A stretch of 64,000 nt of DNA, taken from NCBI GenBank assembly GCA_012960505.1, contig DUBC01000002.1:95656-159655 (forward strand). The letters run 5' to 3'. Below the pieces are notes generated by a model, which saw only the letters and a list, made by a program, of their open reading frames with translations, ran no database searches and was not told the DNA's origin. Numbering within the stretch: the first letter of the stretch is position 1; each line of letters begins with the position of its first letter. The DNA comes from Verrucomicrobiales bacterium. GTDB taxonomy: Bacteria; Verrucomicrobiota; Verrucomicrobiia; Verrucomicrobiales; DEV007. The position numbers and the translations under genes are program-made. Positions 26,848 through 36,085 of the stretch are shown in pieces.

Positions 26848-27723
26848 ATGGCTGAAATAAGTGCTTCCTTAGTAAAAGAGCTCCGAGATAAGACGAACGC
26901 GGGCATGATGGAGTGTAAGAATGCGTTAAAAGAAACTGAAGGTGACGTGGATGCAGCGATCAAGTTCTTAAGGGAACGCGGTGCCATCAAGGCTGCCAAA
27001 AAAGCTGATCGTGAAGCCAAGGAGGGCATTGTTTTTGCCAATATTGATGCTGAATCTAGGTCAGGAGTTCTCGTAGAAGTAAACTGTGAGACTGACTTTG
27101 TCGCAAAGAATGACAATTTTAAGGCATTTGTAAGTGAACTGACAGATGCGATTGCAGGTTCTGATGCTTCTGACATTGAATCAGCTAATTCAATTTCTAA
27201 GGGTGAAGGTTCACTTGATGACTTCGTCAAAGCTAAAGTCATTGAGCTTGGAGAGAACCTTCAATTCAGAAGGATGGTTCGTCATGATGTTGAAGGTTCC
27301 GGTGTAGTGGCATCCTATATTCATTTGGGAGGAAAGGTAGGCGTTCTTCTTGAAGTTAATTGTGGCAAGGATGATACAGCGTCCAATGATTCGTTCCGTG
27401 AATTAGTAAAAGATCTGACATTGCACATTGCGGCGGCATCTCCTGCTGGCATTGGTCGTGATGAAATTTCTAGTGATCTTGTTGAAACGGAGAAGGATCT
27501 TTTCCGCAAGCAAATGGAAGATAGCGGTAAGCCTCCTGAGATCATGGAAAAGATCATCGAAGGGAAGCTTGGGAAATTCTACAGTACAGTGTGTCTTCTC
27601 GAGCAAGGATTCATCAAGAACCCTGACCAGACTATAAATGATTTACTTGCAGCCAAAGGTAAAGATCTCGATGATGAACTTACCGTTCGTCGATTTACCC
27701 GGTTCGGTGTTGGTGAAGTGTAG
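26848..27723 (+). CDS. tsf: Elongation factor Ts
   Basis: The guanine nucleotide exchange factor for EF-Tu. 291 residues with the N-terminal UBA-like domain (KELRDKTNAGMMECKNAL) and the TDFVAKND motif that contacts the EF-Tu nucleotide site. The core is followed by VRRFTRFGVGE at the C-terminus. In many bacteria pyrH and frr follow tsf. Here a convergent lpxK gene comes directly after (17 bp), so that wider cluster is not conserved in this genome. Confidence 0.98.
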   Translation: MAEISASLVKELRDKTNAGMMECKNALKETEGDVDAAIKFLRERGAIKAAKKADREAKEGIVFANIDAESRSGVLVEVNCETDFVAKNDNFKAFVSELTDAIAGSDASDIESANSISKGEGSLDDFVKAKVIELGENLQFRRMVRHDVEGSGVVASYIHLGGKVGVLLEVNCGKDDTASNDSFRELVKDLTLHIAAASPAGIGRDEISSDLVETEKDLFRKQMEDSGKPPEIMEKIIEGKLGKFYSTVCLLEQGFIKNPDQTINDLLAAKGKDLDDELTVRRFTRFGVGEV

Positions 27724-27740
27724 GCGTTTCTTTTCCCGTA

Positions 27741-28934
27741 TTAGAAGAATCTTCTAGTTGAGAAGATTGGACGAGGACTACAAATCCTGTTAATGCAGTC
27801 ATCGAATGTTTCTTTGTTGCTGAGTATTCCTATTTCTACTCTTAGGAAATAGATTGGTAATTCGTCAGTTTTAATTTTAGGGAATCTCACAAAATCTTTT
27901 TCAGTTGTTACGATCATGTCGAGATCCCGGTTAATGCATTGATCGACAAATCTTTCTATTTCACCTTTTTTGTACCGGTGATGATCAGTGTAGCGGCGAG
28001 TGATTTCAATATTAGCTCCGAGATTTCGTAGTCCGTCCTCAAAGCTTTCAGGAACTGCTATTCCTGAAATTGTGCCAACATATTTGTCTTTGAGGTGCTC
28101 TAGTGAGAGCTCTTCTCTGGTAACAATGTTCTTTAGATATTGTGGCTTGTGGGAACATTCGATAATTTCGGCCGTCCTATTATATTTCCGAATTCTATGG
28201 ATCAGTTCCTCATTAGAAGTTCCATCACATTTTGTGATGAAAATATAGCTCGCCCTTTTAAGGTTTTTTGGAGGTTCTCTGAGCGTTCCTCTAGGTAGGA
28301 GTTTTTCATTGCCGAACGGAGAATATTTATCAATTAATACAATATCGATTCTGTGCCTTAGCCTCAGGTATTGGAGACCATCATCGAGTAGGAGCGTGTC
28401 TGCATCGAACTCTTTTATAGCGTGAAGGCCTGCCTTGACTCTGTCCTTGTCCACTACTATGGCAACATCTTTAAGATTCGTTGCAAGCATGTATGGCTCG
28501 TCTCCGGCCGTCTTTGAATCGAGGAGTATTTTTTTCCCGTCCGTTACAACCCTTGGTGGTTCTTGTCTGATAGGGCTTCCTTTTACCTTGTTACTGATTT
28601 TCTGTTTAAGTGTTGGTTTAACACTCTTGTATCCACGGCTGAGGATGGCAACGCGTCTACCTCCTGCAGTCAGAGCCTTAGCAAATTTTTCAACGATAGG
28701 AGTTTTGCCTGTTCCTCCGACCGTTAGATTGCCGATGCTTATTACTAAACAGCCCAGGTTATGTTCTCTTTTTATTCGGCTTTTATATAGCCAGAGCCTT
28801 AAGCTGACTAGATAACGGTAGATGACTGACATTCCCGATAAGAGGAACCGTATTGCACTTGCCCGAAATCCTTTACGTCGGTTAAGGATCACGTCAATCG
28901 CGAACTGTTCGAGCTCTTCTAGGCTTTCTTTCAT
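27741..28934 (-). CDS. lpxK: Tetraacyldisaccharide 4'-kinase
   Basis: LpxK phosphorylates the 4' position of the lipid A disaccharide at the inner membrane. About 397 residues; the Walker A motif in GNLTVGGTGKTPIVEK and the following ILSRGYKS are diagnostic. LLLDDGLQYLRL and ILIDKYSPFGNEKLLPRG-like segments continue the family pattern (here VLIDKYSPFGNE). A hydrophobic N-terminal segment fits membrane association. The ATG at 28934 is chosen over a TTG one codon upstream. The gene converges on tsf. Confidence 0.94.
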   Translation of the reverse strand: MKESLEELEQFAIDVILNRRKGFRASAIRFLLSGMSVIYRYLVSLRLWLYKSRIKREHNLGCLVISIGNLTVGGTGKTPIVEKFAKALTAGGRRVAILSRGYKSVKPTLKQKISNKVKGSPIRQEPPRVVTDGKKILLDSKTAGDEPYMLATNLKDVAIVVDKDRVKAGLHAIKEFDADTLLLDDGLQYLRLRHRIDIVLIDKYSPFGNEKLLPRGTLREPPKNLKRASYIFITKCDGTSNEELIHRIRKYNRTAEIIECSHKPQYLKNIVTREELSLEHLKDKYVGTISGIAVPESFEDGLRNLGANIEITRRYTDHHRYKKGEIERFVDQCINRDLDMIVTTEKDFVRFPKIKTDELPIYFLRVEIGILSNKETFDDCINRICSPRPIFSTRRFF

Positions 28935-29015
28935 CAATAATAGCGTGCCTGTACCGTCTTTATTTCATAACAGATTAAGCTAAAGCTTGCCACCGCGCCA
29001 TGAATCTATTACCAA

Positions 29016-29810
29016 ATGCTCATGGAAAGACCTGATTCTAGAAAAATTGATGAACTTAGAGCCATTTCTTTTGTGCCTAATATAGCCCCAAATGCTACCG
29101 GTTCAGTCTTGGTTAGCTTTGGTCAGACTCGTGTGATTTGTTCTGCAATTGTGCAGTCTGGAGTGCCTCGGTGGATGAAGGAACAAAAAGTAGAGGGTGG
29201 TTGGTTAACTGCAGAGTACTCAATGCTGCCGTATTCGACTGGAGGAGGCCGCAAGCCGCGTGATATTATGCGGGGGAAGATCGATGGGCGAAGTTCGGAG
29301 ATTCAGCGTCTCATTGGTAGGTCCTTGCGGGCCGTTGTGGATTTGAAATTGCTCCAGGCTAATACTGTATGGATCGACTGTGATGTTTTGCAGGCGGACG
29401 GTGGTACTAGGACAGCATCAATCACAGGAGCTTCTGTTGCTTGTACGATTGCTTTTAACCGTATGTTAGCCGAGGGCCTATTAAAGCAGTCCCCCCTTAA
29501 GAAGCATGTTTCTGCGGTGAGTTGCGGGATTTACCGAGATATCCCGATACTTGATTTATGTTACTTAGAGGATCGGGACGCAAGGGTTGATTTCAATATT
29601 GTTATGACACAGGAATTGGATTTTGTTGAGCTTCAAGGATCAGGGGAAGAGGCATCATTCAGCAATGATGAAATGGAATCGATGCTTTCATTGGGGAGGA
29701 AAGGGATCACTGAAATTGCGCAGCTTCAGGAAAGCGCAGTCAATGATGCAAAGGATCCTGTCGATCAGGATGCAGCACAAAAGTTAGCCGGACATTTTAA
29801 TAACGGTTAA
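29016..29810 (+). CDS. rph: Ribonuclease PH
   Basis: A phosphorolytic 3' exoribonuclease that trims tRNA precursors. 264 residues, a normal length. Motifs: RPDSRKIDELR at the N-terminus, PYSTGGGRKPRDIMRGK, DCDVLQADGGTRTASITG and the metal-binding EDRDARVDFN. The active-site region is intact. The start could also be the ATG at 29022, which would give the canonical short N-terminus. It is divergent from lpxK with an 81-bp gap. Confidence 0.96.
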   Translation: MLMERPDSRKIDELRAISFVPNIAPNATGSVLVSFGQTRVICSAIVQSGVPRWMKEQKVEGGWLTAEYSMLPYSTGGGRKPRDIMRGKIDGRSSEIQRLIGRSLRAVVDLKLLQANTVWIDCDVLQADGGTRTASITGASVACTIAFNRMLAEGLLKQSPLKKHVSAVSCGIYRDIPILDLCYLEDRDARVDFNIVMTQELDFVELQGSGEEASFSNDEMESMLSLGRKGITEIAQLQESAVNDAKDPVDQDAAQKLAGHFNNG

Positions 29811-29877
29811 TGTCATGGGCTTCTTCTGATTCGATGTATTGATTCAATAATTTGGACATGAATATAAGAATCTAATT

Positions 29878-30651
29878 GTGTCTGAAATTGATTTAGATTT
29901 AATTTCCAGTGTCGCTGTTACGGCAGGTTCCGTGATAATGGATATTTATGGGCGTGACTTTGAAGTGGATTTTAAATCTGATGAATCGCCTCTTACTGAA
30001 GCGGACAGTCAGGCCAATGCAATCATAATGGATGCTCTTTCTACCCATTATCCTCAGATCCCGATTATTTCAGAGGAGAACAAGGAAGTTGCATATGCTG
30101 AACGTTCTGAATGGGAGCAGTTCTGGCTTGTTGATCCTTTGGATGGGACCAAGGAATTCATAAAGAAAAACGGTGAATTTACGGTTAATATTGCACTCAT
30201 TAAGAAAGGATTTCCCGTTGTCGGTATCGTATATAGACCAGTAGAGAGAATCTCTTACTCTGCTGAATTAGGTTCCGGTGCATTCAAGACATTAATTGGG
30301 GGCGAAACTAAAAGAATTCGTAATGACAGGCATTACTTAGATGAAGAGAAGGTTTCAGTCGTTGCTAGCCGCTCTCATCTCACGCCAGAAGTGGCAGATT
30401 TTGTTGAAGGGTTAAAGGAATCGGGTAAGAAAGTGGATCTTATTTCTGTAGGGAGTTCGCTTAAGTTGTGTCTCGTCGCAGAAGGATCAGCAAACGTTTA
30501 CCCACGTTTTGGACCGACAATGGAATGGGATACGGGTGCTGCTCATGCCGTGGTGTTGGAATCTGGAAGAAATGTGATAAATCATGAAACAGGTGAATCG
30601 TTAATTTATAATAAGCCATCATTGTTGAACCCATGGTTCATTGTCGAGTAA
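29878..30651 (+). CDS. cysQ: 3'(2'),5'-bisphosphate nucleotidase
   Basis: A magnesium-dependent phosphatase of the inositol monophosphatase superfamily that recycles PAP to AMP. 257 residues with a GTG start. The metal-binding motif WLVDPLDGTKEF and the second family motif MEWDTGAAHAVV are both clear, as is the EEN of the first metal site. PAP normally arises from PAPS reduction or from phosphopantetheine transfer. The reductase here looks APS-type, so the latter source may matter more. It lies between rph and an SDR gene, with gaps of about 70 bp. Confidence 0.92.
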   Translation: MSEIDLDLISSVAVTAGSVIMDIYGRDFEVDFKSDESPLTEADSQANAIIMDALSTHYPQIPIISEENKEVAYAERSEWEQFWLVDPLDGTKEFIKKNGEFTVNIALIKKGFPVVGIVYRPVERISYSAELGSGAFKTLIGGETKRIRNDRHYLDEEKVSVVASRSHLTPEVADFVEGLKESGKKVDLISVGSSLKLCLVAEGSANVYPRFGPTMEWDTGAAHAVVLESGRNVINHETGESLIYNKPSLLNPWFIVE

Positions 30652-30721
30652 GTTTGAAGAAAGGAATTGAAAAAGAAGATAATTTGCAGAAAACCTTTTT
30701 TGGAACTTATCTTTATTTAAT

Positions 30722-31579
30722 ATGAGAGTCATTGTTATAGGTGCTGGATTTGTGGGTAATTCCCTCTGTGATCTTATGGAAGTAGCTGGTCATAATGTGG
30801 TTAGTGTGACTAAGAATGAGACAGATAGTTCAACGGCATGTGACGTTTCTAGTCTCGAATCTTTGACTTTGTTACGAGAGGAAAAAGGGACAGCGGATAT
30901 TGTCATTCATTGTGCCAGTTCGGGGGGAAGAGGAGCGGATCTTAGGATCCGCTATCAGAAAGTATATGTTGATGGTTGCCGTAATATAATAGAGACTTTT
31001 CCAGATTCTCGTTTTGTCTTTGTTAGCAGCTCAAGCGTGTATGCTCAGAGAGATGGTTCAGTAGTTGATGAGGAATCAATTGCGAAACCTCTTTCCGTTA
31101 CCAGCCAATTACTTCTTCAAGCTGAAAGCATTACCTCTGAGTTTGGAGGGTCTGTTGCTCGATTAGCTGGGATCTATGGTCCTGGAAGGTCCTACCTATT
31201 AAAGAGATACATTGAGAGGAATGCACAGATTGATGGAACCGGGCCTGAATCAGATGGGCGCTGGATCAATCAGATTCACAGAGATGATGCAGCTAGTGCG
31301 TTAGCTCATATGGTTGAGAAATCTGAAATGAATGGAATTTACAATGTTTGTGATGATATGCCAATGCTCCAGAGGGCCTGTTATGAGGAATTTGATCGCC
31401 GCTTCAAACATGGAGTGCCGGAAGTGAAATTAGCTATTGAGAGTAAGGCACGAGGGTGGACTCATAAGAAGGTTTCTAATAGTAAACTTAAGGAGACCGG
31501 ATGGGTTCCTGAGTACCCTTCTTACTTTGATGCTTTGGACAAAGATAACGAATTGTTATCCTCCATTATAGGTACTTAA
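30722..31579 (+). CDS. NAD-dependent epimerase/dehydratase (extended SDR) family protein
   Basis: 285 residues. Rossmann fold with VIGAGFVGNSL (GxGxxG) at the N-terminus, and FVFVSSSSVYAQRDG, where the serine and tyrosine correspond to the catalytic region of extended SDR enzymes (the YxxxK lysine is not obvious). GIYGPGRS and QIHRDDAASALAHMVE follow the family pattern. Substrate unknown; the sequence resembles YeeZ-like members. Convergent with the DUF1501 gene, 25 bp apart. Confidence 0.83.
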   Translation: MRVIVIGAGFVGNSLCDLMEVAGHNVVSVTKNETDSSTACDVSSLESLTLLREEKGTADIVIHCASSGGRGADLRIRYQKVYVDGCRNIIETFPDSRFVFVSSSSVYAQRDGSVVDEESIAKPLSVTSQLLLQAESITSEFGGSVARLAGIYGPGRSYLLKRYIERNAQIDGTGPESDGRWINQIHRDDAASALAHMVEKSEMNGIYNVCDDMPMLQRACYEEFDRRFKHGVPEVKLAIESKARGWTHKKVSNSKLKETGWVPEYPSYFDALDKDNELLSSIIGT

Positions 31580-31604
31580 AACCTATACTCTTATTGTATT
31601 TATT

Positions 31605-33029
31605 CTAGGCGAGGACAGGCTTAATAACGTTAGCAGGTCTTACGCCTGTTAGACGGAAGTCGAGTCCTTGGAACTTATGAGTGAAACGTTTATGGTTAAT
31701 GCCAAATAGGTGCAACAGTGTTGCGTGCAGATCTCTCACATTAACGATATCCGTAACAGAATTATATCCCAATTCATCGGTGCCTCCATGGCTCACGCCT
31801 CCTTTAATACCTCCACCTGCCATCCATAGGGAAAAGCCCTTGATGTGATGATCCCTTCCGTTTCCTTGTGCCATGGGTGTTCTCCCGAACTCTCCTCCCC
31901 AGATGACCAGTGTATCATCCAACATTCCCCTTTCTTTGAGATCTTGGATCAATGCAGCACTGCCCCGATCAACGAGGCCTGCTGTGTTTTTCGAAGCGTT
32001 CTTAATGCCTCCGTGATGGTCCCATCCGCGATGATATAATTGGATAAAACGGACTCCTCGTTCGGCAAGGCGTCTGGCAAGGAGACAGTTTGAGGCAAAT
32101 GATCCATCGCCGGGCTTGGCACCGTAGAGGTCAAGAATCCTCTGAGGTTCCTTGGAAACGTCCATTAGCCCAGGAACTGATGCCTGCATTTTAAAGGCCA
32201 GCTCGTACTGTGCTATCCGAGCTGAAATTTCCGGATCATCGACCTGATCATTATGGATTCCGTTCAGTGCGTTCACTGAGTTGACGACGGACTGCTGATC
32301 TTCCCGAGTCACCCCTTTTGGGTTGGTAACGTAAAGGACTGGATCGCCCTTAGAGTGGAAAGGGACACCTTGAAAACGGCTTGGCAAGAACCCGCTATGC
32401 CATTGCCTTGCGGCGATGGGTTGGTTCTGCCCGCCCCCGACAGATGTTAGAACCACATAACCTGGCAGATTCTCAGTTTCTGCTCCTAGTCCATAAAGCA
32501 ACCATGAACCCATTGAAGGGCGGCCGGAGATTTGAGTTCCGGTATTCATGAAAGTGTGAGCAGGGTCATGATTGATCTGTTCGGTGACCATGGAACGGAT
32601 GATGGCAAGCTCATCTGCGACACCGCCTATTTGAGGAAAGATGGAGGAGATGTGTTGGCCTGATTTTCCGAAGTTTTTGAACTCGTGCTGGGGGCCAAGG
32701 CATGTGAGGTTCTTGTTTCCTTGCAATTGGGCAATGGGCTGTCCTTTAGTGAAGGATTCAGGCATTGGCTTGCCGTTCATTTTAGCCAGCTCGGGTTTGT
32801 AATCGAGTGTCTCAAGGTGAGATGGACCACCTGCCATGCAGAGATGAATGACGCGCTTGGCCTTTGCCGGATGGTCCAGTTTATTAATGACGCCGGTCCA
32901 CTTCTCATCTTGGCTTTGAGCGGCTTTGAGCTCGTCATTGAGTAATGAAGCGAGTGCAACGGAACCAATTCCTGTACCGGATCGGTTTAGAAAAGAGCGT
33001 CGGTTCATTTGGAAATCATAAGGTCTCAT
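31605..33029 (-). CDS. DUF1501 (sulfatase-like fold) secreted protein
   Basis: 474 residues. A twin-arginine-type signal is present: MNRRSFLNRSGTG (second Met, position 33008, is an alternative start) followed by a hydrophobic stretch. The body matches DUF1501, with HLCMAGGPSHLETLDYKP, EFGRTPMAQGNGRDHH and GGIKGGVSHGGTDELGY. DUF1501 proteins have an alkaline-phosphatase/sulfatase-like fold and are abundant in Planctomycetes and Verrucomicrobia; their activity is not established. The start codon is one base past the stop of the upstream DUF1549/DUF1553 gene, so they form a tight operon. Confidence 0.92.
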   Translation of the reverse strand: MRPYDFQMNRRSFLNRSGTGIGSVALASLLNDELKAAQSQDEKWTGVINKLDHPAKAKRVIHLCMAGGPSHLETLDYKPELAKMNGKPMPESFTKGQPIAQLQGNKNLTCLGPQHEFKNFGKSGQHISSIFPQIGGVADELAIIRSMVTEQINHDPAHTFMNTGTQISGRPSMGSWLLYGLGAETENLPGYVVLTSVGGGQNQPIAARQWHSGFLPSRFQGVPFHSKGDPVLYVTNPKGVTREDQQSVVNSVNALNGIHNDQVDDPEISARIAQYELAFKMQASVPGLMDVSKEPQRILDLYGAKPGDGSFASNCLLARRLAERGVRFIQLYHRGWDHHGGIKNASKNTAGLVDRGSAALIQDLKERGMLDDTLVIWGGEFGRTPMAQGNGRDHHIKGFSLWMAGGGIKGGVSHGGTDELGYNSVTDIVNVRDLHATLLHLFGINHKRFTHKFQGLDFRLTGVRPANVIKPVLA

Positions 33030-33030
33030 C

Positions 33031-35952
33031 TTAGTGTCTTGTGATAGTTTCGTGTAAGTTTAAAATAGTTCGGGCAACAGTTGTCCAGCTGGCCAATTCG
33101 GCAGGAGGAATGTCTTTCGGAGGGACCTTAATACCGACCGTGTTAAGGTCCTTTGCCGCATTGGCATCGGCAGTATAACGGGTTAATTGTTTTACTTGGA
33201 GTTCGCTAAGTATTTTCATTTCCTTTTCATTTCCTTGTCTTGATAGGGCAGTGTTGAGCGCCCAGTTAATGCGTGATTTGGAATCTTTGCCTCCTTTTCT
33301 GATTATTCTTTCAGCGAATGATCGTGCCGCTTCCACATAAGTAATATCATTTAGCAGTACGAGTGCCTGTAATGGGGTATTAGACCGGGACCTTTCGGCT
33401 GTGCACTCTTCCCGGTTAGGTGCGTCAAAGGCCAATAGACTCGGATGAAGGAAACTCCTTTGCCAGTGCGTATAGAGGCCACGTCGGTACTGGTTCTCAT
33501 TGTTATCGTGGGCATATTTACGTGCAGGGAAGTTCATATGACGCCAGTAGCCTGCAGGTTGATATGGTTTTGCACTTTGACCGCCGATCCTCTCAGTTAG
33601 TATTCCCCCAACGAAGAGTGCATTATCACGAATCATCTCAGCATCGACACGGAAACGTGACTGTCGAGCAAACATCAAGTTCAGAGGGTCACTTTCACGC
33701 ATTTGTGGAGAAACGAGTGAGGACTGAGAATAAGCTTTGGAACTTACAATCAGTTTAATCATATGCTGTATGTCCCAACCGCTCTCAACAAATTCGACAG
33801 CTAGCCAGTCCAATAATTTAGGGTGACTCGGCCATTTGCCTTGAGATCCCAGGTCATCAACGTTACTTGAAATTCCTAATCCAAAGAAAATTTTCCAAAG
33901 GCGGTTCATGAATGCCCTTGAAGTGAGAGGGTTATTTGGTGAAATGATCCAGTTAGCTAGGTCCATCCGGTTCGCGCGTTTATCTCCGGTTTCAATTTTT
34001 CCAAGGAATTCTGGTATCGCTGGTTGCACGATCTGACCCGAATCGTCTAACCAATTTCCACGAGGAAGAACCCTCATGTCCCGTGGTTTCATGGAAACGC
34101 TTACCAGTGTTTTTGGCAGGTTTTTCTGCAGTTCTCCCTTTTCTTTCTGCAGGCTTGAAATTTGTGAACGAGTTTGAGTTAGTGCCGGGGAAATGGTCAG
34201 GTAATATTCTGCTATTTCTTTTTTCTGTGCATCATTCCTCTCGTTAACAGCAACGCTCAGTGCTTTTGCAATGTTGGGAGGAAGATCATTTCCTTTTGCT
34301 TTAAAATAAAAGCCTCCTCCTCCTCCATGATTAATAATTTTCATTAGGAACTGATTGTTTCCTTCTTTTAGCTCAAGTGTAACTTTTTCCTGATCAGGAG
34401 CGGCTCCTCGTCCAGAATTGTTTTTGAGTAGTTCCTTGCCGTTTAGCCATACTTTAATCCCGTCATCTGATCCCAAAGACAGGGGCAGTTGAGTGGCTTG
34501 GGATGCCTTAATGAGCCTGTAGAGGTACCAGACTGAATTGGCGGCAGATCCTAGATTGTGGACTTTTCCATCAGCAAGGTCTGGCCGGTCCTTCCATTTT
34601 TTCCCAGCAATGCTGGCTTTAGAATCGATGCCTTTCTCGGGGCCAAACTCTTTATTAAAGGCGTTATTGGGATCTCCTCCCGAGATCGGTCCAATCACGT
34701 GCCACTTTGCAAGTAGGGGCTTGATCGAGGAGCCAATGGATTTTTCCCATTCGACCTGTGCAGCAGTGATTTCAGGGGACGAAACGGTCGTAAATTTCGT
34801 TAGTTCTGCAATTTTGTTATCCAGATCCTCAATTCTTTTCTTGTACTGGCCCGTTGCCACGGCCATTCCTGGGTCTCTCTTGCCCACGGCCTTCTCCTTG
34901 ATGTCTGCAAAGAAAGCAGCCATTGAGTAAAAGTCCTTCGTTGTGTAGGGATCGTATTTGTGATCATGGCACTGAGCGCAACCGAGCGTTCCTCCTAGCC
35001 AAACTCCAGAAATGTTCCTGACTCGGTCCGCTGCATAGATGGCGACGTATTCTTTAGGTTGCGCCCCTCCCTCTTCGGTTGTCTGCAGTAATCGGTTGTA
35101 ACCTGAAGCGATTTTTTGCTCATCAGTTGAGTTAGGCAACAGGTCCCCGGCGATCTGATCCTTTGTGAACTGATCGAATCTTTGATTAGCATTGAAAGCG
35201 TTGATGACCCATTCACGATAAAGGTAAACATTCATGTTAGTGTCCGAATGGTATCCGATAGAGTCGGCGTACCTGACTAGGTCCAACCAGAAAATAGCCA
35301 TTCTTTCCCCGTACCTTGGTGATGCCATTAAGCGGTTAGCAGCATTCTGCATGGTTGTTTCTGGGTCCTTATTGCGTTCGGCCTGAAAAGTCTTTACTTC
35401 TTCGAGAGTCGGGGCAATGCCAGTCAGATCCAGAGACATTCTACGAATTAATGTATGAGCTGCGGCAGGATCAGAGAGCTTTAGCTCCTGAGTCTTGAGT
35501 CTGATTTCAATGAAATGGTCGATAGGATTAATTGTCGGTTCGACTGATTTAGCTGGTTTGTTAAATGACCAGTGCCCTTCATATTCGGCCCCTTGTTTGA
35601 TCCACTCTTTGACCAGACTAATTTGCCCAGGGTTGAGCTTCTTCCCTGATTTTTTCGGAGGCATCAGTTCATCCTCATCATCTGAAGTGATTCGCGCAAT
35701 CAGTTCACTGTTGTCCAGATCATTGGGAATAATTGCAACTACACCATCACGGTCTTCGAATCCTCCTCCTCCTTTGATATCTAGACGCAGTTTTGCTTTG
35801 CGCTTATGTTCGTCGGGTCCATGACACGCGAAGCAGTTATCAGAGAGCAATGGTCGAATGTCTCTGTTGAATAGTATCTTATCTTTGGCAATGAGTGCAT
35901 TGTTGCCTAAAACAGTTGAAAGAAGGATGAAGAGTGCGGTTAATCTTTTCAT
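33031..35952 (-). CDS. PSCyt1/DUF1549/DUF1553 cytochrome-type secreted protein
   Basis: About 973 residues from the ATG at 35952 (an upstream in-frame start at 36000 would precede the signal peptide). Signal peptide, then a PSCyt1 domain with a c-type heme motif CFACH. A DUF1549 domain with a second motif CAQCHDHKYDP follows. Next comes an inserted galactose-binding/PA14-like module (about 430-575, SDDGIKVWLNGKELL), then a C-terminal DUF1553 domain (RMDLANWIISPNNPLTSRAF). Such proteins are PVC-specific and thought to be periplasmic or extracellular redox proteins. Co-transcription with DUF1501 is near certain from the 1-bp spacing. Divergent from a sulfatase gene. Confidence 0.92.
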   Translation of the reverse strand: MKRLTALFILLSTVLGNNALIAKDKILFNRDIRPLLSDNCFACHGPDEHKRKAKLRLDIKGGGGFEDRDGVVAIIPNDLDNSELIARITSDDEDELMPPKKSGKKLNPGQISLVKEWIKQGAEYEGHWSFNKPAKSVEPTINPIDHFIEIRLKTQELKLSDPAAAHTLIRRMSLDLTGIAPTLEEVKTFQAERNKDPETTMQNAANRLMASPRYGERMAIFWLDLVRYADSIGYHSDTNMNVYLYREWVINAFNANQRFDQFTKDQIAGDLLPNSTDEQKIASGYNRLLQTTEEGGAQPKEYVAIYAADRVRNISGVWLGGTLGCAQCHDHKYDPYTTKDFYSMAAFFADIKEKAVGKRDPGMAVATGQYKKRIEDLDNKIAELTKFTTVSSPEITAAQVEWEKSIGSSIKPLLAKWHVIGPISGGDPNNAFNKEFGPEKGIDSKASIAGKKWKDRPDLADGKVHNLGSAANSVWYLYRLIKASQATQLPLSLGSDDGIKVWLNGKELLKNNSGRGAAPDQEKVTLELKEGNNQFLMKIINHGGGGGFYFKAKGNDLPPNIAKALSVAVNERNDAQKKEIAEYYLTISPALTQTRSQISSLQKEKGELQKNLPKTLVSVSMKPRDMRVLPRGNWLDDSGQIVQPAIPEFLGKIETGDKRANRMDLANWIISPNNPLTSRAFMNRLWKIFFGLGISSNVDDLGSQGKWPSHPKLLDWLAVEFVESGWDIQHMIKLIVSSKAYSQSSLVSPQMRESDPLNLMFARQSRFRVDAEMIRDNALFVGGILTERIGGQSAKPYQPAGYWRHMNFPARKYAHDNNENQYRRGLYTHWQRSFLHPSLLAFDAPNREECTAERSRSNTPLQALVLLNDITYVEAARSFAERIIRKGGKDSKSRINWALNTALSRQGNEKEMKILSELQVKQLTRYTADANAAKDLNTVGIKVPPKDIPPAELASWTTVARTILNLHETITRH

Positions 35953-36085
35953 TGATTCATTTACCAATATCTTGAATGCAAATGAGGATATTTGAATCAA
36001 ATTCTAATATCCCGAAATGCGTTGTATAATAAACTGCTTGGGGCCAATGATCCTAACAAAAAATTCAACAATTCTATATAGTATA

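Noticed and set aside
27741..27757. Palindrome TAGAAGAATCTTCTA at the tsf/lpxK junction as a terminator
   Set aside because: No T-run on either side and it overlaps the lpxK 3' end; too weak to call.
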